Assembly: GCF_016863615.1 (NCBI RefSeq)
Contig: NZ_BOPF01000042.1
Location: 1 to 32,987, forward strand
Direction of reading: 5' to 3'
Length of the DNA stretch: 32,987 nucleotides
Origin: Virgisporangium aliadipatigenens
Lineage (GTDB): Bacteria > Actinomycetota > Actinomycetes > Mycobacteriales > Micromonosporaceae
Shown: piece after piece, positions 22,560 to 29,882 of the stretch
Layout: each line of letters begins with the position of its first letter
Numbering within the stretch: position 1 is the first letter of the stretch
Program-made: the position numbers and the translations under genes
The notes under the pieces: generated by a model
Database searches by the model: none
Seen by the model: the letters and a program-made list of their open reading frames with translations, nothing else
Told to the model about the DNA's origin: nothing

Positions 22560-23735
22560 TCAGCCGCGGGCTCTGGGGTGCGAGGTCGCGTACACCTCCC
22601 GCAGGCGGTCGACCGTCACCAGCGTGTACACCTGCGTCGTGGTGACGCTCGCGTGGCCGAGGAGTTCCTGCACGACGCGGATGTCGGCGCCACCGTCGAG
22701 CAGATGCGTCGCGAACGAGTGCCGCAGCGTGTGCGGGGAGACCGCGTGCGGCCCGTCGACCGGCAACCCGGCCAGTGCGGCGGCCCGGTGCAGGATCGCC
22801 CAGGCGGACTGGCGCGACAGCGGTGTGCCCCGCGTGTTGAGGAACACCGCCGGGCTGCCGCTGCCCGCGGCGACCAGCGTCGGGCGGCCGCGCACCAGGT
22901 AGGCGTCGAGGGCGTCGCGGGCATAGCCGCCGATCGGCACCAGGCGGGTGCGGCCGCCCTTGCCGCGCAGGGTGAGCACGTCGCCGTCGAGGTCGTCGAC
23001 GGCCAGGCCGACCGCCTCGGAGATGCGCGCGCCGGTGCCGTACAGCACCTCCAGGAGAGCCCGGTCGCGCAGCGGGCGCGGGCCGTCGCCGGCGACCGCG
23101 GCGAGGAGGCGTTCGACCTGGTCGACGTCGATCGCCTTGGGGAGCCGGCGGGGCAGGCTCGGGGGGCGGACCTCGGCGCCGGGGTCGTGCGCGGTCAGGC
23201 CCTCGCGCAGGGCGAAGCGGTGCAGGCCGCGTACGGCCGAGGCGGCCCGCGCGGCGGAGGCCGCCGAGAGCGGACGCACCCCCTTCTCCCCCGCACCACC
23301 TTTCCCGCCGCTGCCCGGGCCGTTCTTGCCGCTCGGGGCGCCCACCCCGCCCCTGCCGGCGGCGATCCGGTCCGCGGCGGCCACGCCGCCACGCCCGGCC
23401 GCTCCCCCGGCTCGCTCGGCCCCGGCCGTGCCCGCACCCGCCGAACCTCCGCCGGCCGTGCCCGCACCGGACCCGATCGGGCCGGACCCGATGCCGTGCG
23501 GCGTGGAGCCGGGCGGGGTGCGGGCGGTCGGGACGGTGCCGCCGCGCAGGGCCGCCAGGTGGCCGGCCACGTCGGCGGGGCGCACGGCGTCGAGGTCGGC
23601 GACGCCGCTGGCCGCCAGGTGTGCCGCGTAGCGTTCGAGATCCCGCCGGTACGCGGCGAGCGTGTTGCCGGCGAGACCCCGTTCGACCGTCAGGTGATCC
23701 AGGTAGGCCCGGACGGCCCGGTCGACTGCGTTCAG
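22560..23735 (-). CDS. xerD: tyrosine recombinase XerD with a Gly/Ala-rich insert, CTG start
   Basis: XerD resolves chromosome dimers at dif together with XerC. All six catalytic residues of tyrosine recombinases are seen in the 391-aa protein: Arg237 (GTGARISEA), Lys259 (GKGGRTR), His335 and Arg338 ([14 protein letters not shown]), His361 ([11 protein letters not shown]) and Tyr370. The N-terminal core-binding domain is interrupted after AALRGG by about 87 residues (66-152) of Gly/Ala/Ser-rich sequence before it resumes at [19 protein letters not shown]. No ATG, GTG or TTG fits upstream or shortly downstream, but CTG 23735 overlaps the ald stop by four bases and has GAGG seven bases upstream. 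Common XerD length is near 300, so the insert explains the excess. Confidence 0.93.
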   Translation of the reverse strand: MNAVDRAVRAYLDHLTVERGLAGNTLAAYRRDLERYAAHLAASGVADLDAVRPADVAGHLAALRGGTVPTARTPPGSTPHGIGSGPIGSGAGTAGGGSAGAGTAGAERAGGAAGRGGVAAADRIAAGRGGVGAPSGKNGPGSGGKGGAGEKGVRPLSAASAARAASAVRGLHRFALREGLTAHDPGAEVRPPSLPRRLPKAIDVDQVERLLAAVAGDGPRPLRDRALLEVLYGTGARISEAVGLAVDDLDGDVLTLRGKGGRTRLVPIGGYARDALDAYLVRGRPTLVAAGSGSPAVFLNTRGTPLSRQSAWAILHRAAALAGLPVDGPHAVSPHTLRHSFATHLLDGGADIRVVQELLGHASVTTTQVYTLVTVDRLREVYATSHPRARG

Positions 23736-24847
23736 CGGAGCACCTCGTCCAGGGGCAGGTGGGCCATCCCGTGCGCCTCGGCGACGGGACCGTAGGTGAC
23801 CTGCCCGGCGTGCGTGTTGAGGCCCAGGGCGAGGGCCTTGTCGGCGCGCAGCGCGTCGCGCCAGCCGCGGTTGGCCAGTTCGACGGCGTACGGGAGGGTC
23901 ACGTTGGTCAGCGCGTAGGTGCTGGTGTGCGGCACCGCGCCGGGCATGTTCGCCACGCAGTAGAACATCGAGTTGTGCACCCGGTACGTCGGGTCGGCGT
24001 GCGTGGTCGGCCGCGAGTCCTCGAAGCAGCCGCCCTGGTCGATGGCGATGTCGACGAGCACGCTGCCGGGCTTCATGCGCTTGACCAGTTCGTTGCTGAT
24101 CAGCTGCGGGGCCTTGGCGCCGGGCACCAGGACCGCGCCGATGACGAGGTCGGCGTCGAGCACCGCCCGTTCGATCTCGAACAGGTTGGACGCCACCGTC
24201 TGCAGGTGCCCCTGGTAGATGCGGTCCGCCTGACGCAGCTTCTCGATGTTCTTGTCGAGCAGCAGCACCTCGGCCTGCATGCCGAGCGCGATGGCGGCGG
24301 CGTTCATGCCGGAGACGCCGGCGCCGATGACGACGACCTTGGCGGCGTAGACGCCCGACACGCCGCCCATCAGCACGCCGCGCCCGCCGCCCTGGCGCAT
24401 CAGGTGGTACGCGCCGACCTGCGGGGCGAGCCGTCCGGCGACCTCGCTCATCGGGGCCAGCAGCGGCAGCGAACGGTCCGGCAGTTCGACCGTCTCGTAC
24501 GCGATGCCGGTGACGCCCCGGTCGACCAGCGCCCTGGTGCACTCGGCCGACGCGGCCAGGTGCAGGTAGGTGAAGAGCACCTGGTCGGAGCGCATCCGGT
24601 GGTACTCCTCGGCGATCGGCTCCTTGACCTTGAGCACGAGGCCCGCCTCGCCCCACACGTCGTCGGCGGTGGCGACGATGGTGGCCCCGGCCGCCGCGAA
24701 CTCCTCGTCGGTGATCGACGAACCGGCTCCGGCCTGCGACTCGATGAGCACCTCGTGCCCATGACGGACGAACTCCAGGACACCGGCCGGCGTGATCGCC
24801 ACCCGGTACTCGTGGTTCTTGACCTCGCGGGGAACTCCGACCTTCAC
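23732..24847 (-). CDS. ald: alanine dehydrogenase
   Basis: Ald reversibly converts L-alanine to pyruvate and ammonia using NAD+. The 371-aa length is typical. Motifs are [20 protein letters not shown] at the start, VLKVKEP near residue 72, the Rossmann loop [14 protein letters not shown] near 170, and the [18 protein letters not shown] segment near 268, followed by [14 protein letters not shown]. The frame extends upstream, but GTG 24847 has GAAAGGG about eight bases upstream and gives the canonical N-terminus. It overlaps xerD by four bases. A CACAAT (minus strand, 24895-24900) may be its -10. Divergent from the TM2 gene. Confidence 0.96.
   Translation of the reverse strand: MKVGVPREVKNHEYRVAITPAGVLEFVRHGHEVLIESQAGAGSSITDEEFAAAGATIVATADDVWGEAGLVLKVKEPIAEEYHRMRSDQVLFTYLHLAASAECTRALVDRGVTGIAYETVELPDRSLPLLAPMSEVAGRLAPQVGAYHLMRQGGGRGVLMGGVSGVYAAKVVVIGAGVSGMNAAAIALGMQAEVLLLDKNIEKLRQADRIYQGHLQTVASNLFEIERAVLDADLVIGAVLVPGAKAPQLISNELVKRMKPGSVLVDIAIDQGGCFEDSRPTTHADPTYRVHNSMFYCVANMPGAVPHTSTYALTNVTLPYAVELANRGWRDALRADKALALGLNTHAGQVTYGPVAEAHGMAHLPLDEVLR
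23743..23746 (-). promoter_or_regulatory. ribosome binding site for the xerD CTG start
   Basis: GAGG on the minus strand lies seven bases before CTG 23735, inside the last codons of ald. No other start codon in frame has comparable support. Confidence 0.5.
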
Positions 24848-25033
24848 GGCACGCACCCTTTCCGGTGGCCCCGCGGGACGGCTCCGTTGCCGCGATTGTG
24901 CCGAGGTGACCACTCCTGCCCCCGGAGTGTAAGGAGGTGTCGCCGTTCGGCGGAGTGTGACCTGCGCTTCGGCCGGTCAGCACTGGGCGAAACACCACCA
25001 GGTCGGGCGGTGTCGGGGCTGGCCGGGGGTCGC

Positions 25034-25039
25034 TACGGT
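25034..25039 (+). promoter_or_regulatory. -10-like TACGGT before the TM2 gene
   Basis: TACGGT ends six bases before GTG 25046. The spacing fits a leaderless actinobacterial promoter. Confidence 0.4.
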
Positions 25040-25045
25040 GGGTTC

Positions 25046-25573
25046 GTGGCGTACGGTCCGTACGGGGACGATCCCCGCCAGCCCTCGATTCCGCCGATGC
25101 CGGCCGCGTGGCAGCAGCCCGCGTCGGGGCCGCCGATGACGCCTGCGCCGCCGCAGCCCTACGGCCAGCAGGTCTCCGGGATCCCGTACCCGGGCATGCC
25201 GCAGTCGGTGCCGCCGCGGCAGGCCGTGCAGCCCTACGGGGCGCCGGGGCCGTGGACGCAGGGGGCCGGGGGCGCGTTCGACCCGTTGACGGGTGAGCCG
25301 CTGTCGCCGAAGTCGAAGGTCGTGGCCGGGTTGCTGCAGATCTTCCTGGGGCAGTTCGGCGTCGGGCGCTTCTACACCGGACATATCGGGCTCGCCATCG
25401 CGCAGATCGCCGTGGTGTGGAGCTGGGTCGGGATCTTCGGGTGCCTCGGGCTGCTGACGTTCGGGTTCGGGCTGCTGTTCATCCCGCTGATCTTGCTGTG
25501 GCCGTTGATCGACGGGATCGTGCTGCTGGTCGGGCGGCAGCGGGACAGCGACGGGTATCTGCTGCGGTCGTAG
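25046..25573 (+). CDS. TM2-domain membrane protein
   Basis: The 175-aa protein begins with a Pro/Gln/Gly/Tyr-rich tail (about residues 1-90, with [14 protein letters not shown] and QPYGAPGPW). It then has a TM2 domain: [33 protein letters not shown], followed by a second helix pair through [23 protein letters not shown]2 proteins are small two- or three-helix proteins of unsettled role. The start is GTG 25046, with an upstream TACGGT. Divergent from ald; the HD-domain gene converges on it 20 bp downstream. Confidence 0.88.
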   Translation: MAYGPYGDDPRQPSIPPMPAAWQQPASGPPMTPAPPQPYGQQVSGIPYPGMPQSVPPRQAVQPYGAPGPWTQGAGGAFDPLTGEPLSPKSKVVAGLLQIFLGQFGVGRFYTGHIGLAIAQIAVVWSWVGIFGCLGLLTFGFGLLFIPLILLWPLIDGIVLLVGRQRDSDGYLLRS

Positions 25574-25593
25574 CGGTGCGGTCGGGTCGCGGC

Positions 25594-26166
25594 CTAGATC
25601 GGGTGGCGGTTCTGGAAGTCCAGGCGGCGGTCCGCGTCGGCGGCGATCGGCGCGATGATGTCGTCCAGGTCCGCGAAGGCCTGCCAGGCCGCGACGCCGG
25701 TGCTCGCGAGGCGTTCGACGACGAGCTGCTCGAGGTCGTCGACCCGCTTGCCCTTCCAGATCTTGTCCGCGAGGCTCACCAGGAGTTCCTCGGTGTCGCG
25801 GTCCGCGTTCCAGTTTCCGTGGGAACTGGCGAAGCGTGCGCGTTCCTCGGGGACCCGCCGATCGCGCAGCAGCGCGTATCCGGCCGCTTCGTGCAGGTGG
25901 CCGGGCTGTGCCAGTTCCATCGGAAACTGAACCTTGCCGATGTCGTGCAGTGCGGCGCCGACGCAGGTCCGCTCGGCGTCGAAGGCCAGCGTCGGGAAGC
26001 CCGCGGCGACGCCCGCGACCAGGGCGAGCGCCGCCTCGTGGACCATCCGCAGGTGCGCGGCGAGCCGCGGCGGCACGGCCAGCTCGCGCAGGAGCGCGGC
26101 GACGTCGGGCGGCAGGGGCGGCGGGCCCGGCTCGGTAAGGGCACGCTCGAGGGCTTCGGGACGCAT
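25594..26166 (-). CDS. HD-domain phosphohydrolase-like protein
   Basis: The 190-aa protein has an HD domain: an upstream His in LRMVHEAALALV (about residue 43), the HDIGK motif near 74-78, and later GHLHEAAGYALLRD and SLADKIWKGKRVDD, which supply the other metal ligands expected in the family. HD proteins hydrolyse phosphate esters or nucleotides; the substrate here is unknown. ATG 26166 has TACGGT (26173-26178, minus strand) six bases upstream, so it is probably leaderless. A perfect 14+14-bp palindrome sits just beyond, between it and the divergent gene, implying shared control. Confidence 0.85.
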   Translation of the reverse strand: MRPEALERALTEPGPPPLPPDVAALLRELAVPPRLAAHLRMVHEAALALVAGVAAGFPTLAFDAERTCVGAALHDIGKVQFPMELAQPGHLHEAAGYALLRDRRVPEERARFASSHGNWNADRDTEELLVSLADKIWKGKRVDDLEQLVVERLASTGVAAWQAFADLDDIIAPIAADADRRLDFQNRHPI

Positions 26167-26172
26167 CGCGCA

Positions 26173-26178
26173 ACCGTA
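26173..26178 (-). promoter_or_regulatory. -10-like TACGGT before the HD-domain gene
   Basis: Minus-strand TACGGT ends six bases before ATG 26166, fitting a leaderless promoter. The palindrome at 26185-26215 would then cover the spacer and -35 region. Confidence 0.45.
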
Positions 26179-26184
26179 CAGCGG

Positions 26185-26215
26185 CCGAAAACCGTTTGTG
26201 GCAAACGGTTTTCGG
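26185..26215. promoter_or_regulatory. perfect 14+14-bp palindrome between divergent starts
   Basis: Arms CCGAAAACCGTTTG (26185-26198) and CAAACGGTTTTCGG (26202-26215) are perfect inverted repeats around TGG. The site is 18 bp from the HD gene's ATG and 17 bp from the other gene's ATG, almost exactly centred in a 66-bp intergenic gap, and it is AT-rich for this region. It reads best as an operator for a dimeric repressor controlling both genes. A hairpin role is less likely, because it lies between divergent starts. Confidence 0.7.
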
Positions 26216-26232
26216 GCGATTCAGTGGATGGT

Positions 26233-27018
26233 ATGTCGGCACGGCTCCCCGTACGACCCGCGGCGCCGATCGCCGACGGGATGAAACTGCACCGGCGGCG
26301 GCTGCGCCTCGGCGGGCGCAACCACACGGTGATCACGCTGCGGCCGGGGACGGACGCGCGGTTCAGCACCAACTACTTCCACGACACGTGGCACGTGCTG
26401 TCGGACTGGCGCGGCGCGCGGCTGCTCGGCCGGCTGCTGTGGGGGCTGGCCTTCCAGCGGGTGCCGGGGACGCTTGTGGTGATCGACCTGCCGTTCGTGG
26501 ATCCCAACCCGTTCGACGCCTCGCCGGGCGACCCGATCGTGCTGATCCCGTCGCGGCTGACGCCGTGGAGCGCGGCCGCCGCGCGGGACCTGCGACGGCG
26601 GTTGCCGTTGCACGGGCCGGGCGACGGGACGGTGCGCTGGCACACGCACGGGCTGGACCGCCTGGTGGCCGCGGGCCACAAGTGGCAGCGCCTGCCGACG
26701 CGGGAGTGGATGGACCGGGTGCACGGGATGGTGACGTTCGCGGCCGCCGACGCGCTGCTGCGCGCGCACGCGTACGGCGTGTTCACGCTGGGAGTGGGCG
26801 CCCGGCACGGCATGGACTACACCGACCTCGCCTGGCAGGACGGTGAGGTGCAGGTGTTCAGCGACTACCGGGCGCGGGTGTCGGCGGCGCGGGCCGCGCG
26901 GGCGCAGGTGCTCGGCGGGCGGGCGCTGACCCCGGAGGCGGAGCGGCTGTTGTGGGAGCGCGGGACGGCGATCCGCACGGCGATGGCGCGTTCGCACGGG
27001 GCGCCGGTGCGCGCTTAG
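26233..27018 (+). CDS. unrecognised 261-aa protein divergent from the HD gene
   Basis: I recognise no family. The 261-aa protein is basic and soluble, without a signal peptide. It begins near MSARLPVRP; GTG 26224 and ATG 26281 (MKLHRRRLRL) are other possible starts. Notable stretches are NTVITL-like strand NHTVITLRPG, TNYFHDTWHVLSDWRG, VPGTLVVIDLPFVDPNPFDASPG, and a C-terminal half with AADALLRAHAYGVFTLGVGARHGMDYTDLAWQDGEVQVF. The paired His/Trp-rich and Asp-rich segments could form an active site, but this is unproven. Its stop overlaps the convergent hydrolase stop by four bases. Confidence 0.72.
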   Translation: MSARLPVRPAAPIADGMKLHRRRLRLGGRNHTVITLRPGTDARFSTNYFHDTWHVLSDWRGARLLGRLLWGLAFQRVPGTLVVIDLPFVDPNPFDASPGDPIVLIPSRLTPWSAAAARDLRRRLPLHGPGDGTVRWHTHGLDRLVAAGHKWQRLPTREWMDRVHGMVTFAAADALLRAHAYGVFTLGVGARHGMDYTDLAWQDGEVQVFSDYRARVSAARAARAQVLGGRALTPEAERLLWERGTAIRTAMARSHGAPVRA

Positions 27019-28025
27019 AGCACGTGGGCCTTGAGCGCGGCGAGGAAGCGTTCCGCCTGGGTGAACGGCGCCAGATGTCCCGCGCCGTCGATCGGCACGA
27101 ACGCCTTCGCCGGTGCGCTGACGGCCTCGAGGTACTCCGCGGCGAGGTCGGGCAGGGTGTGCACGTCGTCCGCGCCGTGCAGCAGGTACACGGGGACCGC
27201 GAAGTCGGTGCCGAGGCGTTCGGGGGTGCACGCCATCGTCTCCTCGAACAGCCGCGGCGGCAGGAACAGCACCCCGAGCAGCGCCCGGTACAGGTCGCCG
27301 GGTCCGTAGCCCGGCCAGGTCAGCAGCGCGGGGCCGGCGACCCGCTGCCACTGCCGCGACTCGGGATCGGTGGCCATGCTCCAGCGCTGCTTGGTGATCC
27401 ACGCCTTAGCGGTCCGGAACGGCGGCGGCGTGCGCTCCAGTGCCCTGGCCGCTCGGCGGTTGGTTCGCATCGCTCTTTCCAGGGCCATGCGGTGCGTGCG
27501 CTCCTCGTTGCGGGCCATGTCGGTGATCTGCCCGGTGCCGACGTAGGCGTGGAAGAGGTCGGGCCGGCGGCGGACCATCCTGGTGGCCACGAGGCTGCCC
27601 TGCGAGTGGCCGAGCACCACGACCCTCTCCTGGCCGAGGTGGGCGCGCAGGTGCTCGACGAGCGCGATCCCGTCCTCGGCCAGCAGGTCGAACGTCCACT
27701 CGTCCGCGCCGGCCCTCCCGTTGCGCCCACGGGTGCGCCCGACGTCGCGCCGGTCCCAGAACACCACGGTGAAGTGGCGCTCCCAGGGGGCGAGCGTGGC
27801 GGTGAAGGGTTCCATCGGAAGGCCCGAACCGGCGACGTAGAGCAGGATCGGGTTGCTCCGGTCGGTGCCGCGGACCTGGATCCACTGGTCGACGCCGCCG
27901 AGGCGCACGTAGCGCCGCTCGACGAACCCGGTGCGCAGGGCGCGCGTGACGCGCCGCTGTCGCAGTTTCCGATAGGACAGTCCGGCCGCCACGACCGCGA
28001 TCACCAACCCGCCCGCAATCCACAT
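27015..28025 (-). CDS. membrane-anchored alpha/beta hydrolase
   Basis: The 336-aa protein has an N-terminal hydrophobic helix (residues 1-18) followed by basic residues, then an alpha/beta-hydrolase fold. The nucleophile elbow is GHSQG with Ser141, the acid is probably in LLHGADDVHTL (about residue 287), and the His is in IDGAGHLAPF (about 317). The cap region (about 165-245) is Arg-rich. Relatives are esterases, epoxide hydrolases or proline iminopeptidases; the substrate is unknown. It is divergent from a PadR regulator across an ATGT-N8-ACAT operator, so PadR probably represses it. The start is ATG 28025. Confidence 0.88.
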   Translation of the reverse strand: MWIAGGLVIAVVAAGLSYRKLRQRRVTRALRTGFVERRYVRLGGVDQWIQVRGTDRSNPILLYVAGSGLPMEPFTATLAPWERHFTVVFWDRRDVGRTRGRNGRAGADEWTFDLLAEDGIALVEHLRAHLGQERVVVLGHSQGSLVATRMVRRRPDLFHAYVGTGQITDMARNEERTHRMALERAMRTNRRAARALERTPPPFRTAKAWITKQRWSMATDPESRQWQRVAGPALLTWPGYGPGDLYRALLGVLFLPPRLFEETMACTPERLGTDFAVPVYLLHGADDVHTLPDLAAEYLEAVSAPAKAFVPIDGAGHLAPFTQAERFLAALKAHVL

Positions 28026-28035
28026 GCGTCGAAAG

Positions 28036-28059
28036 TGACATGTAAAAATCTACATGTCA
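28036..28059. promoter_or_regulatory. PadR operator
   Basis: TGACATGTA (28036-28044) and TACATGTCA (28051-28059) are 9-bp perfect inverted arms around six bases. They contain ATGT-N8-ACAT, the consensus of PadR-family operators. A minus-strand TTGACA overlaps the right arm (28055-28060), where it could serve as a -35 for the hydrolase gene. It lies between the hydrolase start (28025) and the padR start (28083). Confidence 0.85.
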
Positions 28060-28070
28060 ATCCTGTCAGG

Positions 28071-28076
28071 TAGGCT
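28071..28076 (+). promoter_or_regulatory. -10-like TAGGCT before the PadR gene
   Basis: TAGGCT ends six bases before ATG 28083, fitting a leaderless transcript; the operator lies 12 bp upstream, in the -35 region. Confidence 0.4.
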
Positions 28077-28082
28077 GTCGGC

Positions 28083-28604
28083 ATGTCGCTGCGCCACGCC
28101 CTCCTGGGCCTGCTCTCCGACGAGCCGGCCAGCGGCTACGAGTTGACCCGCCGGTTCGAGAAGGCGCTGCAGCGCTACGCGTGGCACGCCCAGCACAGCC
28201 AGATCTATCCCGAGCTGACCAAAATGGCCGCCGACTCCCTCGTCACGGTGGCCGCCGAGGGCGCGCGGGGGCGGCGCACCTACGCCATCACCGACGCCGG
28301 CCGCGCCGAGCTGCGCCGCTGGATGCTCGACCCGCCCGAGACGTTCGTGGTGCGCGACGAGGGGACGCTGCGGCTGTTCCTGCTGTCCACATTGGACGCC
28401 GACGACGCGCGCACGGTGCTCGTTCCGCTGATCGACAGCTGCGAACGGGAGATCGCCGCACTGCGCAAGGGGATCGCCGACGCCGACGCCGCCAGCGGGG
28501 GCGGGCTGCCGTTCGGGCGGCTGGTGGCGGAGTACGGGCTGCGGTCGTTCGAGACGCTGCGCGACTGGGCTTCGTGGGCGCTCGAGCGGATCGAGCACAA
28601 TTAG
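28083..28604 (+). CDS. PadR-family transcription regulator
   Basis: The 173-aa protein has the PadR winged helix (LRHALLGLLSDEPASGYELTRRFEKAL...WHAQHSQIYPELTKMAADSLVTVAAEGARGRRTYAITDAGRAELRRWML, residues 3-83) and a C-terminal helical dimerisation domain (about 90-170). This is the PadR-s2 layout. PadR proteins usually repress a neighbouring gene and release on binding a small aromatic or lipophilic ligand. A textbook operator lies directly upstream, shared with the divergent hydrolase. Confidence 0.93.
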   Translation: MSLRHALLGLLSDEPASGYELTRRFEKALQRYAWHAQHSQIYPELTKMAADSLVTVAAEGARGRRTYAITDAGRAELRRWMLDPPETFVVRDEGTLRLFLLSTLDADDARTVLVPLIDSCEREIAALRKGIADADAASGGGLPFGRLVAEYGLRSFETLRDWASWALERIEHN

Positions 28605-28608
28605 GCGC

Positions 28609-29064
28609 ATGTCGCCACGGGTGGTCAGAACGCTGTCGGTCGCCGCCGTCGTCGGCGGGCTGTTCCTGTGGGCGATGGTGGTCGTGGGGCTGTCGTTCGC
28701 GATGGTCGAGCGCGGGGCGCGGCAGTGGTGGGCGATGCCGGTCTTCGGGGTGCTCATGGCGGCGCTGGTCGTGTTCGCCGTGTCGCGGATCCCCGCACCG
28801 GCCGGGGTGACCGTCCCCCGGCGGGTCTCCGTCCCCGGCGGGCGGGTCCTCGCCGAGCCGCTCAGTCCGCGCGAGCGGGAGGTGCTGCGCGAGTTGGCCG
28901 CCGGCCGTTCCAACGGGGAGATCGCGAAGGCGCTGTTCGTCGCGCCCGGCACCGTCAAGGCGCACCTGCACCACATCTTCCGCAAGCTCGAGGCGACGAG
29001 CCGGCTCCAGGCGGTCGCGCACGCCCGCGAGGCCGGCCTCATCGAGGAAATAAACCAGGACTAG
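28609..29064 (+). CDS. membrane-anchored LuxR-type helix-turn-helix protein
   Basis: The 151-aa protein has two N-terminal membrane helices (about residues 8-33 and 42-60), a short linker (PAPAGVTVPRRVSVPGG), and a C-terminal LuxR/GerE domain: LSPREREVLRELAAGRSNGEIAKALFVAPGTVKAHLHHIFRKLEATSRLQAV. There is no receiver or ligand domain, so any sensing would have to come from the membrane part. The domain is intact at the usual DNA-contacting helix (VAPGTVKAHLHHIFRKL). It begins four bases after the PadR stop and is followed by a membrane protein 50 bp later, which may be its target or partner. Confidence 0.88.
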   Translation: MSPRVVRTLSVAAVVGGLFLWAMVVVGLSFAMVERGARQWWAMPVFGVLMAALVVFAVSRIPAPAGVTVPRRVSVPGGRVLAEPLSPREREVLRELAAGRSNGEIAKALFVAPGTVKAHLHHIFRKLEATSRLQAVAHAREAGLIEEINQD

Positions 29065-29100
29065 ACCCTTCGGCAGATGACCGGGATCGCGGCCGGTTCC

Positions 29101-29106
29101 TAGCGT
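29101..29106 (+). promoter_or_regulatory. -10-like TAGCGT before the membrane-protein gene
   Basis: TAGCGT ends eight bases before ATG 29115, with no ribosome binding site between. Confidence 0.35.
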
Positions 29107-29114
29107 TCGCCGGC

Positions 29115-29882
29115 ATGAGAATCCCCTACGGCCTCGCCGCCGTCTTCGTCGTCGTCATCCAGGGGCTGTCCCTGTCGCCGTTCGTGCCGGTGCCGGTGGC
29201 GCTGCTGATCGGGGCCGCGTGGGCGGTCGCGATCGGGTCCGCCGCGCTCGCCGTCTCCCGCCGGCCCGCCCTGCGCGCGTGGACCGAGGACGTGCTGGTC
29301 GGGCTGGGCTGCGCGGCGATGGCACTGTTCGCGTTCGGTGGCGCCGTCGGGCTCCTCATCTGGAACGTCGCATTGGACAGCCCCTCGATCACCGGCGAGA
29401 CGATGGTCGCGATGTTCCTGCCGAGCATCCCGATCGCCATCGCGGCGAACGTCCCGACCGAACTCGTCGTCATCCCCGGACTGCTGATCCTCGGCTGGCG
29501 CCCGGGGGCCCGACGAACGCTCATCGTGACGGCCGCCGCGCTCTACTTCGTCCACCGGATCTGGAGCTACGTCGTCTTCGTCGGCGACCGGCTCGACTTC
29601 GCCGACCACGAACGCGCCACGACCCCGCTGACCGCCGCCGAGCGGGAGCGGTTCACCGACGGGCTGCACCTGGACGACCCGCGCTGGATCCTGAACCTGC
29701 TGCTGTTCGCGGTCTTCCTGGTGGCGGCCTATCTTCCCGCGGTCAGCGGCGTGGGTTCGTGCGGCGGGTCGGCGTCGCCGTCGTCGGGTCCTCCGGCCAC
29801 GGATGCCGGGGGTAGCGCCCGCGCAGTTCGGCCCGCACCTGCGGATAACCCGTCCGCCAGAACGACGCCAGATCCCGCGTGA
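29115..29882 (+). CDS. multi-pass membrane protein, tail overlapping hrpB
   Basis: The 255-aa protein has about five hydrophobic segments (near residues 5-22, 26-45, 60-84, 97-135 and 195-212) and a soluble segment (DRLDFADHERATTPLTAAERERF). I recognise no family. The stop is at 29880-29882, inside the 3' end of the convergent hrpB, so the last 46 or so residues (SGVGSCGGSASPSSGPP...) are read antisense to hrpB. They are low-complexity and look like shadow sequence, so the functional protein probably ends near the last helix. It follows the membrane-anchored LuxR gene. Confidence 0.7.
   Translation: MRIPYGLAAVFVVVIQGLSLSPFVPVPVALLIGAAWAVAIGSAALAVSRRPALRAWTEDVLVGLGCAAMALFAFGGAVGLLIWNVALDSPSITGETMVAMFLPSIPIAIAANVPTELVVIPGLLILGWRPGARRTLIVTAAALYFVHRIWSYVVFVGDRLDFADHERATTPLTAAERERFTDGLHLDDPRWILNLLLFAVFLVAAYLPAVSGVGSCGGSASPSSGPPATDAGGSARAVRPAPADNPSARTTPDPA

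Noticed and set aside
22560-23735. XerD as integrase of a mobile element
   Set aside because: Its position with ald and near the scp operon, and its C-terminal sequence, fit the housekeeping recombinase; no attachment repeats or phage genes were seen.
20221-24998. Longer open frames extending the ankyrin, zinc-knuckle, xerD and ald genes upstream
   Set aside because: The extra sequence is low-complexity or antisense to neighbours, while starts with ribosome binding sites or family-typical N-termini lie downstream.
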